Source: Puccinia triticina (lineage: Eukaryota; Basidiomycota; Pucciniomycetes; Pucciniales; Pucciniaceae). Taken from it: a stretch of DNA of 64,000 nucleotides. The stretch lies in NCBI RefSeq assembly GCF_026914185.1, contig NC_070564.1:6820001-6884000 (forward strand), in the 5' to 3' direction. Made by a program: the position numbers and the translations under genes. A model generated the notes under the pieces. It saw only the letters and a list, made by a program, of their open reading frames with translations. It did not search any database and was not told the origin of the DNA. Of this stretch, positions 20,156-31,735 are shown in pieces (positions within the stretch are counted from its first letter, which is position 1; every line of letters begins with the position of its first letter).

Positions 20156-23100
20156 ATGTTATATGTAGCGAGTCTCCTGGCTGATGTCCTCCTGTCAGTC
20201 TATGTATGTCCGGGGGTTGAACTGCCCGGGCGGTGCACCAGCAAAATACAGCCGCCAGTCCCAGGAACTGTACAGCCACGAACGACGAGCACGATGGCGG
20301 CGGCCAGAGAACCCAGCCAGGCCCAGGCACCGGCGGACACGCAGAGCAGAAGCACGGCCACCACCAGGAAACACCGGACAGCAGACAGCACCCACTACAT
20401 CCCCCACTCAGCAGCAGCCAAGCGGAGCCAGCAGCAGCAGCACAACAGGACGACGGCGGCGACGGCGACGACGACGGCGGCGACAGCAACAACAACAACA
20501 ACAACAACAACAGCAACAACAACAACAGCAGCAACGCCAACAACAACGACGACGACGACGAACCTCTTTACGTTCAGCCGACCAGACTTCCTCAAGCGGA
20601 TCACCACCACCAACACCGCAGGCACACCCAGCCACAGCCCAACCGCAACCGCACCCAGCCAGACAACCGACCACGAACCATCCTCACCCCCGCCAGAGCC
20701 CAGGCAGCACAAGAAGGACTCCAGCATCTCCTCGCTCACCGGCATCGGGCTGTCCTCCATCGGCTTCCTCGTCAACTCCGCCGCCAGCCTCGCCCATCCC
20801 AACCCAACCAGCAGCAGCCATCCAGCCATGAACTTCTCAGCCACCAACAAGCCCGTCATCCGCCACATCACCTCCTCATCCACCCTGGCATCCATCAGCA
20901 ACAACCAGAGCCTGCTCTCGCTCCCAAAACCGGACCCCAACGCCACCCCAGCCGAAACAACCGGCCACAACCTCAGCGGACTCATCCTCAAACCGGGCGA
21001 CGTCTGGAGCCAGGTCATCCTGCGAGTCATCCCACTCTTGTAAGCTTCACTTCATTCAGCGGCACAACAACAACAAAAAAAAAAAAAAAAAAAAAAAAAC
21101 CAAACTGATTGAAACACACAGTAACGGTGAAGGACACAAAGGATTCATCGAGGACCTCAACGACTTTGTCTCGCAGCATATCCACAAGACAATCGCAGAC
21201 TCGCCCTCGAAATCAATCATCAAACTGCATGCGGACATCACCCAACTCCTCGCAAACGGCGTCATGATCCTCAACAACAAACTGCAGCCAGACCAACTCT
21301 CCGACGAACGCCTCCTCGTCCGAGTCTTCGAAGTCTGGCACTTCTTCTTCACCGGCGTCCTACCCTATCTCGAGGCCATCTTCCTGCCCCTCATGTCCGA
21401 CGAAAACCTGCTGAATATGATCGAAAGCAAAAACAACAAAGTCCTCCAGGAACGGCTCCAGCAGCAGCACCTCCTCCAACAAGCTACCACCAATGCAAGC
21501 CTCTTCAGCTCCACCTCCAGCTCACTCCTCTTCCGCCAATCCAACCGAGCCCATCCCCCCACCTCCCAACCACCCAAGAACCGCTCAACCGGCTCGCCCA
21601 ACCCTCGCACAGACCATCAGGACGTCATCCAAGGCATCGATATCCGCAGACTCGCACTCATCGCCTTCCGTGAACACCTCATCGCACCCATCCACCCACG
21701 CCTCTACAAACTCTTCGCCATCCTCTACGACCCAACCGCCTGCCCACCATCCTCCCTCCCAGCCCTAGCCATCGGCCCCCACTCCTCCGAACACATGCAT
21801 CTCAAACGCCTCCAGATGGTCGGACTACTCTGCTCAGTCCAAACCGATGATGCCAGGCAGTCGATGATGGCCGAGTTCAGCAAGCTGATCCGGCTGAAAA
21901 AGGCCAACCCAGACCTGCTCCTCAAACTATCATCCAACAACACCATCCGAAATATCCCTCCGCGAACGGCCAGCGCCAACCCGAATAACGCAGCAGCCAG
22001 TCCAGGTAGCAATCGCGACCTTCTCCTAAGAGATCGAAATCCTCACGCTCGAGACCGCAGCCAATCCTCCTCCTCCTCTCACTCTCACTCTCACTCTCAC
22101 TCCCGCTCCTCTCCCCCACAACAACAAACCCCCCGTCAAAGCACATCCGCCTCAACAACAACCATCACCTCCAATCTCAAACTCCATCCAGAAGAATATG
22201 ATGACGACCGACCGTTGGTGAACCTCTTGGACGATGAGGGCGACGCACAACATATCAAAGGATGGAACAAGAACCGCGACTTTGCTCGCCGGAGTATCAG
22301 GCGTCAGCTCGGAAGGAACGGCTCAGCGATCCGGCGGATGAGCCGGGCGAATAACGACGAGAACTTCGTCCAGCAGCCCGCGGTGCCCACCCACTCGATG
22401 AGGCGGCCGGAGAGGGTCCAGCGGAACCGGGCCATCCATCTCCCCCCCTCTGTGCCCCGGAACCTGATGGAGGAAGGCACGCCGGACTCCTCGCCCGCCT
22501 ATCCGAACGGCTCTCCCCCGCGCGCTACCACGCCCCCCACGACGACCGCCACGTTCTGGAGCCAGTCGGCTGGGCGCGAAAGCCTGGACGACGACGAGCA
22601 GCCGCTCGAGTACCTCTCCGACCGCGTCCATCCCTACCACTACTCGCAGCCAGACTTCAAAGAGTCCGGCCAGCGCAGCCGGGCCCAGTACGGGGGGACC
22701 TTCAAGACCGGCTCGGCCTCCTCCAACGGCTCCGCCCTCTCCGTCCTCTTACCCCCTCCCACTACCGCCCCCGCCACCGCTGGCCACTCCTCGCGCGGCC
22801 ACACCCTCCCGGCCTCCAGCACCGCGCCCACCACCAAGGCCGACGAGCTCGACGGCAGCTCCCAGCACGACGCCCATCCCGCCTCCAAGCTCGCATCCTC
22901 CATCCAGCGCATCGCGCCCGCCGCCTCCACCCAGCCCCTCCGCTCCCTCCACCACCACCCCCACCACCTCCACCACCCCCACCAGCAGCAGCAGCAACAA
23001 CACCACCACCATCTCCAACAACATCAACAAGCACAGCAGCCGCACCACCACCACCAGCAGCTCAACCTCAGCATCGAGCCCCTCAAGCTCTCCCATTACC

Positions 23101-23294
23101 GCTCCCGCTCCTCGTCGAACCTTTCCAAAGACTCCCCCAGCCATCAGGTGTTCAATCTCCACCACCATCAGCAGCAACAACAACAACAGCAGCAGCAGCA
23201 GCGGGAGCAACATCAGCAGCAACATCTGCTTCAACAACACCAGCTCTCCTCCTCCTTATCCTCCTCCACCGGCCCCCCAACACCCCACTTCTAA
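20156..23294 (+). CDS. HbrB/Bit61-like TORC2 subunit (2 exons)
   Basis: Member of the HbrB family (Bit61 in yeast, PRR5/Protor in animals), accessory subunits of TOR complex 2 in growth and membrane-stress signalling. Exons 20156-21039 and 21122-23294 give 1018 residues. The junction completes ILRVIPLFNGEG, the conserved start of the core, followed by GFIEDLNDFVSQHI, LLVRVFEVWHFFFTGVLPYL and IDIRRLALIAFREHLIAPIH. The core is flanked by long low-complexity parts: a threonine run encoded by ACA/ACG triplets (20455-20560), Ser/His runs near 22070, and a Gln/His-rich tail (22920-23270). The 82-bp intron contains about 24 A in a row. The start is uncertain: ATG 20156 is the longest, ATG 20294 (MAAAREPSQ) is in frame and equally possible. 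GC content is clearly above that of the surroundings. Confidence 0.85.
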
Positions 23295-24720
23295 ACGCCC
23301 CTCCTTCTTCCCTCGGCTCTCCTCTACTCTGCTTCTTTCTTCTTCTTCTACTTTGGTGCTTTCTGTGGGAGGGACAGTCTTTTCCGCGCCTTTTTTTCTT
23401 ATGGGGTGTTCGTGTGTCCGGGTGTTCTGTTTTTGGGCTCTGTTTTTGTTGGGTTTGGGGTGCGCTTGTTGTCTGTTGTTGTCTGTGTAACATGTAGATG
23501 TACATGTACGTGTGGGCCAAGGAGCGTCGCTCGGGCCAGCGAGGTGTGGGATACATCTCCTCATCAAGGAGAGGGAAGAAGCGGGGGTTTCTGGCGGAGG
23601 TGTTCTGGTTCGGTCGAGCAGAAAAATCACAGTGAAGTGCATCTATCAATCCCTGATCACCAGCAATTCAACAGTAGCCAGGGATCTTGTGCAAGTTGGG
23701 AACTTGCTGAGGTTGAGAATATGACATCAAGGTGGGAAAAAAAACAGCTAAATGGTGTGAAAATCTCGTCCTTGTCAGGCCAGGCCCGTTGAAACTTGAC
23801 ATGCCAGCCTCCCTTGGGGATGCAAGCCTCTGATTTGGAGATGCTAAGCTTGGCCTGTGACTCTGTTTGTATGATCATGAGAATTGCCATTGATGATTCC
23901 AGGTAATTCCTCATTCATTCTGACCTGGGCCTGCGGCCTGGCCTTTTTATTGTCTTCATGAATCCATCAAGAAGGCCGACTGTTGAAAAGCATCGATCAA
24001 CTGGACTCTTGACACATGATGTCAATTTTGGATGCAGTAAAGGCTTCTATGCAAAACACTCAATCCAACACATTCTCATTAATTTTTGGGTGTTCCCATA
24101 GGGGTGTGATGGTTTTGGGAAGGGTCAAGGAAGTGAAAATGGTGCTCATCATTTCCCTTCCAACAGCCCGAGTGTGGCAGTTTTCTGCTGTGTGCCTTTC
24201 AAGAATCTCACAGATCTCAGCTGGACTTCGGTTATTTGCGGGTTGGGCTTGGAGGGGTGTTCCATACTTCACCTGCTCCTCAACTCCACATGAGACACAA
24301 ATAGATTGGACTGGAATGTTCCCCCAAGCAGAACTTGACAATACTGGGAGTAAGAATTACATCATGTATATCTTACTCCCCATATTCTGGAAGTATATTT
24401 TGGTGGAAGCTTACCTAGCCCGTGTCATATGCATGCTACACACTTACCCAAGCTTAAGCCCACACCAATGTGGTTTCAGGCTTTGTTCCAACTTAACCCC
24501 GGTGGGAACCAAGCCTACTGATCTGTTAAGATTTAGCTCGGAGAAAAGAAGGCAAAAAGGGGGGCTGTCCTGAAGAGACTAAGGATAGGACCAAGGAGCT
24601 GCCAAGGGTGGCAAGAATGGAAGAAGCTCTGACTTGATGATTTTTATTTCATGTCCGCGGAGCGGACTTTAACCAAACAACTAGAGAGCCCCCCAGCAAG
24701 ATCCAAAGGGGGGCCTAAAA
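23295..24720. other. downstream and intergenic DNA
   Basis: First about 120 bp are pyrimidine-rich, likely the 3' UTR of the HbrB-like gene. The frames at 23406-23792 and 24016-24573 show no family motif and I do not support them as genes. Confidence 0.4.
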
Positions 24721-24724
24721 GCAA

Positions 24725-24975
24725 TAACAGGGGACAGGACAGGTGACAGGGAACAGGAGATAAGTCATGGCCACTCAGCCATACAAATCAGGACAGGTGA
24801 CAGGGGACAGGAACAGGGGACAGGAAGAGGAGACAGGAACAGGGTACAGGAACAGGGACAGGAAACAGGGGACAGAAACAGGGTACTGAACAGGTAAAGG
24901 GTACTGAACAGGTAACTGAACAGGTAACTGAACAGGTAACTGAACAGGTGACAACAGGACAGGACAGGATTGGAC
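24725..24975. repeat. GGGGACAGGAACA minisatellite
   Basis: Tandem variants of ACAGGGGACAGG, then GGTAACTGAACA repeated four to five times (24890-24950). Simple-sequence expansion; the reverse frames across it are artefacts of the repeat. Confidence 0.8.
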
Positions 24976-25109
24976 CACTTGGTTGGACAGGAAACAGGGG
25001 CCACTTGGCCAGAAATCTGAGCAGAAGATGAAGCCAGAATTCTGACATAATCCAAAAGCAGGAAGAAGAGTTGAGGAGGAAAGCACTCAAGGATTGTAAG
25101 GGCGTATTT

Positions 25110-25323
25110 TAGAGATGACACTTGGCACCCGCCGGTGGGTACCCGCCACACTTCAGCACATGATTCTATGCACTTGCAGGTACCCATTGCGCGCATGCAG
25201 CTCCCTGCATGTATTTTTACTGAAATGGAACCCCTGGCACCCGCCATGGGCACCTGCAGGCGCATAGAATTATGTGCTGAAGTGTGACAGGTACCCACCG
25301 GCGGGTGCCAAGTGCCATCTCTA
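25110..25323. mobile_element. foldback MITE, 214 bp, 8-bp TSD
   Basis: Two arms of about 85 bp, roughly 90% identical, begin TAGAGATGRCACTTGGCACC and run through CCGGTGGGTACC and CACTTCAGCACAT. Flanks GCGTATTT (25102-25109) and GTGTATTT (25324-25331) form an 8-bp duplication with one C/T change. An 8-bp duplication fits a hAT-type origin. Confidence 0.85.
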
Positions 25324-25606
25324 GTGTATTTCTAGATCATCAAAGCTATAAATAATGAAGAAAAAAAAACTGAAAAGGTGATCAAAAATCTGTAGAGTAT
25401 CTAGTGATCAGCTTTGCTATATAATGATGAGTAGAACTGGAAAAGAGAGCATGGGGATTCATGCATATCACCATGCTCTACATTGAGCTGATTGAAAATT
25501 TGGCTTCCATCAGACTGAAGTTATAAAGTATTCTGCAAATCTTGACAAAGTTTTCTTTTGAAAAAAGGTGTGTAGAAAATAGCAAGCACATGCAAAAATA
25601 GTGCTT

Positions 25607-27628
25607 TCAATATTTGCGGTAAATGTTGAAATTTAATTTTCCTGTGTATGGACAAGATGACCAAGAGATCTTGAAACCAGGATGTTTTTGAAGGAATACA
25701 TTGATTTGTTTCTTCAGATGTGAAATCTTACGGCCAATTTCACCCTTGATTACCTCAACTGCACCATTCATATTGGTTTGGTTGCTCTCCCAAGTAGATA
25801 ACAGCTCCTTATTTTTGGAAAGAATCACGATATAGTAATAGTGAACCATTTGAATTTCTTCACAAAACTTTCTAACCTTGCTCTCATCATGTTCAGCCCA
25901 GGCCTTTGACTGTAAACCTTTCCATTCCCAGTCATTATTCTTTATATATTCATCCCTGAACGCTTGAGTGAAATGAGTAGGAACCCAGTGTTTGACATCT
26001 CGATACATTGTGTGAGTCAGGTAGTGCAAAATATTGTTTAGATCATCCAGGAGCACAAAGTGTGATGTCATTGAATTGAGCTGATCTTTGAAAATTCCGC
26101 CCCTTGGAAGTTCCAGAATACCTTCTTCATAGTTTTCATCAATAAATTCAAGAACATCATGAGCCCTCCTTTGTTGTTCATCATGATGGTAATAATACTT
26201 AATTTTTGGATTTCCCTGGAATACATTTAACAGTTTGTGAACCTCTGCTTTGATTTGGAAATATTTATCAACCTTGTCTCTATTTTCATTGAGCTCATCT
26301 ATGCTCATTGAGTTTATCATTTCAGATTCCTCCAGTACCTCAAATAACATATCATCCTTGAAAATAACTTTAGTTGGGCAATCTTGAGAGAAACTTTTAA
26401 GGTGTAGAAATTTTTTGAGACATAAATATCTGAAATATCTCTGATCCTTTCCATCAAGAACTGAATCAAAATTCACAATCAGGGTCCAGAAAATATTCAT
26501 TCAACACATGAAAAATCAATCATCAGTTATCATTTGTTTAAATTAATATTTTCATTTTTTGCCACTGAATATCTCACCTCCCAAGAAAACCCTATAAGGT
26601 GAAGATTTCCAACTCCCAAGAACACTTTTATTGCAGGGAAATCTGGTCTGCCAATCACCATTAAGAATAAACTCAAAATCAAAGTTTTTGACCATACTGA
26701 GTGCCACAATTTCCATTGTATCTTTTCTCTGATAAAACTGTTCAAATGCCTCCCTGGTTTTCATCTTTTGGTTGTACATATACTCAACTGTTTGGAAGAT
26801 ATTGTTTTGGATCCTCAAAGCAATTTTGCTCCATGGGTGCCTCAGTTCAGCAGGATCATTTTTGTCTCCTATTTTCAATAAACCAATGTCATGTAGAATT
26901 TGAACCAAGCTGAACTTTTGGCCTTCTGAGCTATGCTTCCCAACTCCCAGAATACATGAATTGGAGAGATTTGAGAAGATTTTAGTGGTTGAATTTTCCT
27001 GGATTACTTCTGGTTCAAAATTCAAAATGTCAAATTTGGGTTCAGCTGAATCACCAATCTTGGGATTGTTTTGCATAGCCTTTATTTCATCCAAAATTAT
27101 CATGTGCAAAGAGTCCAGTTGATCAATGCTTTCCAACAAGTCTTTCTTCTTGATGTTTTGATTTGTTTTGAAGATGTATTTCTTATTATCAAGGATATAT
27201 TTCTTGTCCTCATTGTATTCATCTCTTATACTACTTAAACTTTTCCTAATGGAAAAAAAATCTTCTTCCATGGAGCTCTTCTGGCCTTTGACTTTATCCA
27301 AAATTTTAATTTATCATTCAGCAGAATGTTAAAGAGTATAGAAGAAAACCTCAGAAAAAGACATTTTAAAGAAAAAAAAAAACCTTTAAATGTAGCTTAC
27401 TTGTTGCTGGAAAAATACCATCTTGTTTACCAAACTGATTGACACTGCCTATATATTTCTTGAGTTGTTGTCCTTCTTCTTGAGTTAAAAAACTTCCAAG
27501 CTCTGAAGCTCTAGCCTCTAGTGCTGCATTGATCCCAATTTGTCTGCTGGATTTACCATTGTGAGCGCCTGTTATTTTTTCAATGTACCATGAGGTATGG
27601 TGGTATTTGTTTTGGAGAAAATATCATC
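25607..27628 (-). CDS. unrecognised three-exon protein, possibly 5' truncated
   Basis: Three coding blocks join with good splice sites on the minus strand: about 27628-27401, 27291-26578, 26460-25607 (introns GTAAGC...AG and GTGAGA...AG), giving about 600 residues and a clean stop. The last exon is the best conserved-looking part, with MTSHFVLLDDLNNILHYL, HWVPTHFTQAFRDEYIKNND, EIQMVHYYYIVILSKNKELL and SSCPYTGKLNFNIYRKY. The first exon reads SWYIEKITGAHNGKSSRQIG. No start codon was found in the first block: a TGA lies just upstream in frame, so either another exon is missing or the gene is a relic. It has no motif of a family I can name. Rich Tyr/Trp and polar content suggests a soluble protein. 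The setting among repeats suggests an expanded lineage-specific or transposon-borne family. Confidence 0.5.
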
Positions 27629-28867
27629 AGCAGGATAATAAGAATTCTTTTATGCCTCAAGCAGAATTAATTGAAGAAATCACCAATTGATTCTGCAGGG
27701 TAACTTCCTCGAAAGAGACAGACTATCAAAAATAATCCAATGTACTGATACCCAAAGGGAATAGGAGGCTGCATTTGTATTTGTGATCTGGGGAAGTAAA
27801 ATTTGGAGCATGGGAAGAATAATTAAAGTTTGATTGTGTAAGAATCAAGAATTAGTGCAAAATACTTGTGGTGAATGTAAAAGCGGATGATGGATTTTCA
27901 AGCTCTGCCCTTCTGGGAGTTGATGACAATACGTCCCACCAAGGTAATCTTGGAAAGTTTGAATCAAAAGATAGCAGTGCTTGACTCAACAGCAGTTTTT
28001 TTATGACACAGTATATGGGCTTAACTGCTTATATAAGTGTGTTTAAGGTTTCAAATTTGGGTAAGGGTGGTGCTGTGTGAATTTTAAGGTAACTGTTATT
28101 TGTGAGTTATGAACTGAGGGAAATAAAATTGGGAGATAGAGCCCCTTATATAGATATATTTGAGGAATGTGAGCCCCAATGAGGTGCCCTGGCTGGGATA
28201 TTTTATCTGACAGGATTTGTAAAAGTGGTTTCAGAAGATAGCTTGCACAAGCATCAACATGGTAATGAAATATCAAATACAAGAAACTATGATGCAAGGG
28301 GTACATATTCAAGCAGTGTCAGATCAATTCAAGGAGTACATAAAAGGTTTCATATGACTGGTCACTGCGTAAGCTTTGATACAGCTTTATACCTTAGGAG
28401 TGCATGAATGAAGTGGTCAAATTTCAAATATGTACAGTGATAAATGGTTTCAGAAGATATTTGAATGCAGGGCCTATTAAAAACAAGGGGTTTACAGCCT
28501 TCAGAGGCAATGACTCAGTGGTTTCATGCAGGTGCCAAACACACCCAAAGTGTATATCCATTGTGAATAAAGGTTTATTTGGCTTTCATGTGCTTTTTTT
28601 TCCAATTATCTATATATGTATGTATCATTGGCAAGATGACAACTGAGGGGTGTGAAATGCTGATGACTGGGAGTATGATACCCAGACTAAATTTTTGGAA
28701 ACCACACACCAGGGGGGGGAATGGGTGCACTCTCCAGAGAGTGCTAGATGGTAAATTCTTTCAGGAAGGCTGCCAGATTTGAGCTGCGCCTCATTTTTAA
28801 CTCAGTCATGTGCTAGCTTGATGTTACATTCAACTGATATCAATGTCTGCTTTAGTCATGCTTGTAT
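27629..28867. other. intergenic, no gene seen
   Basis: AT-rich DNA with only short frames. No inverted repeats or family motifs could be supported. Confidence 0.4.
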
Positions 28868-29100
28868 TAGGGGGTTTCAAAGTTGGCCAGATGCAACTTG
28901 CATGAACTTTTGTAAGTTGGTGTTCAAGTTCATTCTTGAACACCAAGTTGCAAAAGCGCATGCAAGCCACACTGTACTACACCCCCTAAGCCTGCTTGAA
29001 TGTTTTTTTTTTTGAAATTTGGTGTTCAATAAAAGCCATGAACACCAACTTGCAAAATTGCATGCAAGTTGTGCATGGCCAAATAATTTGAATCCCCCTA
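28868..29100. mobile_element. TA-flanked inverted-repeat element, 233 bp
   Basis: Left arm TAGGGGGTTTCAAAGTTGGC (28868) pairs with a right arm ending GAATCCCCCTA. Both arms continue through TGCAACTTGCATG and AAGTTGGTGTTCA blocks. TA at each edge suggests a Tc1/mariner-like MITE. Elements with similar termini occur near 41748 and 50903. Confidence 0.65.
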
Positions 29101-29299
29101 TGGTAAGTTAAAATCACAACATGAGTCACTGTCATGAGGCTGCAGCAATTGAGATACTTCCAGGCATATTTTCTTCTGTAACCATCAAGTATGCCATCTG
29201 TTGTGTTGAGTTTCACTCAAGTGTTTTGTTTTCTTTTCTCTGCCTTACACCTGTCTATTACACTTCACACACATTTCACAGTTTGTATGTAGTGTACCT

Positions 29300-29630
29300 G
29301 AGGCAGCGGACGTGGAAGGAAACTTTCCTCATCCTTCAACAAACCTTGTCCGCTCACCACATTGTGTCCGCTGTTCTCAGGTGATCCTTTTCATCTCTTT
29401 TATCTTCTTCTTCTTTCCTCCTCTCATATTTGTTCTCATTCTTCTGTTGTAAAATGAAATCATCCTTCCACAAACCTTTTCTGCTGTCCTCAGGTGAGTC
29501 TTTTCATCTCTTTTCTCTTCTCCTTCTTTCTTCCTCTCATCTTTGTTCTTGCTCTTCTGTTGTGCAATGAAATCATCCTTCCACAAACCTTGTCCGCTCA
29601 CCACATCTTGTCCGCTGTCCTCAGTCCCAG
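29300..29630. repeat. tandem repeat of about 130 bp with splice-like CAGGTGAGT
   Basis: Three partial units share CATCCTTCCACAAACCTT, TCCGCTGTCCTCAGGTGAGT and a CTTTCTTCCTCTCAT pyrimidine stretch. The start (GCGGACGTGGAAGG) is homologous to the flanks of the AcademH-like element at 60978 and is its uninterrupted counterpart. A related sequence continues at 61785-61950. Confidence 0.65.
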
Positions 29631-29639
29631 TTGAGCTCA

Positions 29640-30196
29640 ACATGTTGCAGCAGTGCAATTCATGCTTTTAATAGGTACTAGAGGCCAAAGCGGCTACACT
29701 GCTGCAGGGCCTACGCGCACGGCCCCGTCCAACCCCTCCTCCACCCCCTTGTGAGACTTTTTTTTGCACAGCAGTACCCATCCCAAATCATCACAGAGTG
29801 CAAAGTGTAGAATAAAACATACTAATAGTGACATTATGTAGTTCAAGAGGCATATGTAGGAAAATAAAAGGGCATAAAAACATCATATTAGAACAAGCCA
29901 AAGTAGAATTTGGGTGGCAAAAGAAGCGGGGAGGGTGTTAGTTTGTCATTACAAGTTAGGAGACAAAACTGAACCAATTATCACCAGGGAAGAAAGTGTG
30001 GCACTTTCTAGAGAGTGCCAGGCCATAATTTTGTATGTAATTTGGTCTGATATGAGTTCAATGTTAAATTCAAATCCTTGTTCACTTTCTTCCCAATACA
30101 AGTGTCAAGTATTGTAGTTCAAGTTTATGTGAAATGATCTTTCACTCAATGACAACCCGCAAGCATCTCTCTGCTGAAGTTTTTTTTTTTTTCATC
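29640..30196. other. intergenic, no gene seen
   Basis: Low-content AT-rich DNA with a short GC-rich island at 29690-29750. No supported gene. Confidence 0.4.
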
Positions 30197-30506
30197 ATCC
30201 AAGTTTCTTAAATCCACACAAATGTGGAAACCTAGATCTAAGTTTTGGTGTATTTCTAATTTAAAAAGAAAACAACAGAAGAGCACACAATTTGGACAAT
30301 AGACACAGCAGTTGAAAATATCCCCAAAGACCCAAAGGCCCTATGGATGACCCTCCAGCTGTGCCAGAGCAACAAGCAAAAAAGGGCCAGTTGTGAAAGA
30401 CTGTGAAAGAGCTGTCAAGAAGGGGCCTAATTTGGGGCGGACAAAACCGGATCCTCTGGGGTAACAATTAACACAATCCTACTTTCCTTAAATATTCAAG
30501 CTCAGC
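30197..30506 (+). repeat. dispersed direct repeat, copy 1 (gene-fragment leader)
   Basis: About 310 bp, nearly 90% identical outside a few gaps to 36925-37251, sharing ATCCAAGTTTCTTAAATCC at the start and CCTTAAATATTCAAGCTCAG at the end. Weaker similarity continues to about 30575 (TATCCTTGCCAAYGCCACRC). In both copies a fragment of a WD-repeat gene follows. Confidence 0.8.
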
Positions 30507-31390
30507 AACTTGGAACCACTCACCATGTCCTTGACAACACCACACTTGCTTTATCCTTGCCAATGCCACACCAACACCCACAGACACCCACCATGTTGTT
30601 GCCAACGCTCTTCATACCCTTGCCAACACCCACTGTATCCTTGCAAACACCCACTGTATCCTTGCCAACACCCACCATATCTGCTGAACTCGCACCAATC
30701 CAGTCTATAGTCACTCCAGCAAGCTCAGCAGCAGCAGCAGGGCTTCAGTGCCAACACTTCCCTCCACCACAACCGTCTCCCTTCCAACGCAACTTCAAAC
30801 CCAACAATAGGCCAACAGTCTTGGTCCTTGTAACACCACATAAACCTGCACTCCCGACCATCCCACCAAATGGCTCTGCACCAACCAGCGCAATTGCCCT
30901 GCTGATCCCAACCTTGACCCGCGCAATAACATCATCAAAAATGGCCTGGCTGGTATGGACCATAATCCTGCCCTCAGCATCTCACCCTCCCCTGTTCTGT
31001 CTCATCTGCTGGGCCGGGTAGCTGTCAAATCAAACAATTGTGCATGGACTTTTTTTATAAATTTTTTTCTGTCTATAAATGGCTGTGGTTTGACACTCCT
31101 GGCGTTGAGTTGCTAGCAGCCCAACACTCATAACTTTCGAACCCAAACCCAACCCATCCGTATACCAGCTCATATTGTCAACATCGACGCGCCCTTCTTG
31201 CAGCCGTTCCAACAGCATCAGGAGTCGCACCACCACAGCGGAGGAGGGCCGCCCGGTCTGGCCGCCGCCACTGCCGCTATCCCATGAAGAGGGGGCCCAG
31301 CACAGTTTTCCCTCCAGCTGCAAACCCTTCTTTTGAATACTAATTTTCTCCTTGACCTTGAACCAGATACCTTGCCCGGTAATAATATAT
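30507..31390. other. repeat-fused region upstream of the TUP1-like fragment
   Basis: 30555-30690 holds tandem ACCCACTGTATCCTTGCCAAC-type units. 30720-31000 encodes a Pro/Ala/Thr-rich frame (SAAAAGLQCQHFPPPQPSPF) that could be an eroded Tup1 spacer but is not diagnostic. Confidence 0.4.
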
Positions 31391-31735
31391 ATGAAGAAAG
31401 AAGGTGTACATTGCATGACAATTTTTAACCCCCACATCAAGAAAGTCCTTGACATTGGCCTTGTCCATACCCTCATCCACAACAGGTACACACCTCTCTC
31501 TCCTAAATAAGTACTTGTCCGGGTGGCTGGCTCATCCTTTGTTTTCTTTTTGGTTGCTAGCCTTGTCTGTTGTGTCAAGCTCTCCCCCGATGGAACCATC
31601 CTTGCTTCCAGCTGTAATAGGCATACATTGCGCTACAACACCCGCACTGGGACCAAGATTTCTGTCAGCAACTATCCCCATCTTAACCAAGTGCGCCATT
31701 GCAACTGTTTTTTTTGGTTGGTTTTGCATTCAACT
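31391..31735 (+). pseudogene. TUP1-like corepressor fragment with intron
   Basis: Fragment of the Tup1 transcriptional corepressor at the entry to its WD40 propeller. Coding blocks 31391-31485 and 31561-31735 flank a 75-bp GT-AG intron. They read KKEGVHCMTIFNPHIKKVLD, then LVHTLIHNS, LVCCVKLSPDGTILASSCNR and HTLRYNTRTGTKISV, which match the Tup1 segment that normally runs FNPKV...LVHTL...VVCCV.FS.DGK.LATGCNR. Upstream (about 31140-31300) a His/Gly/Pro-rich frame may be the Tup1 linker. The rest of the propeller is absent and the flanks are frameshifted. The kept intron points to DNA-level capture, not a retrocopy. Confidence 0.6.

Noticed and set aside
20395..23240. Long reverse-strand open frames across the HbrB-like gene
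   Set aside because: They are the complement of triplet repeats and GC-rich codons (poly-Val/Cys/Leu runs) and contain no motif.
24016..24573. 185-codon + frame and its reverse counterpart
   Set aside because: No family motif, no splice partners and AT/repeat context; it may be an eroded transposon, but nothing shows this directly.
24765..25298. Reverse frames rich in CSVTCSVTCS / SPVPVPC
   Set aside because: These are translations of the GGGGACAGG minisatellite.
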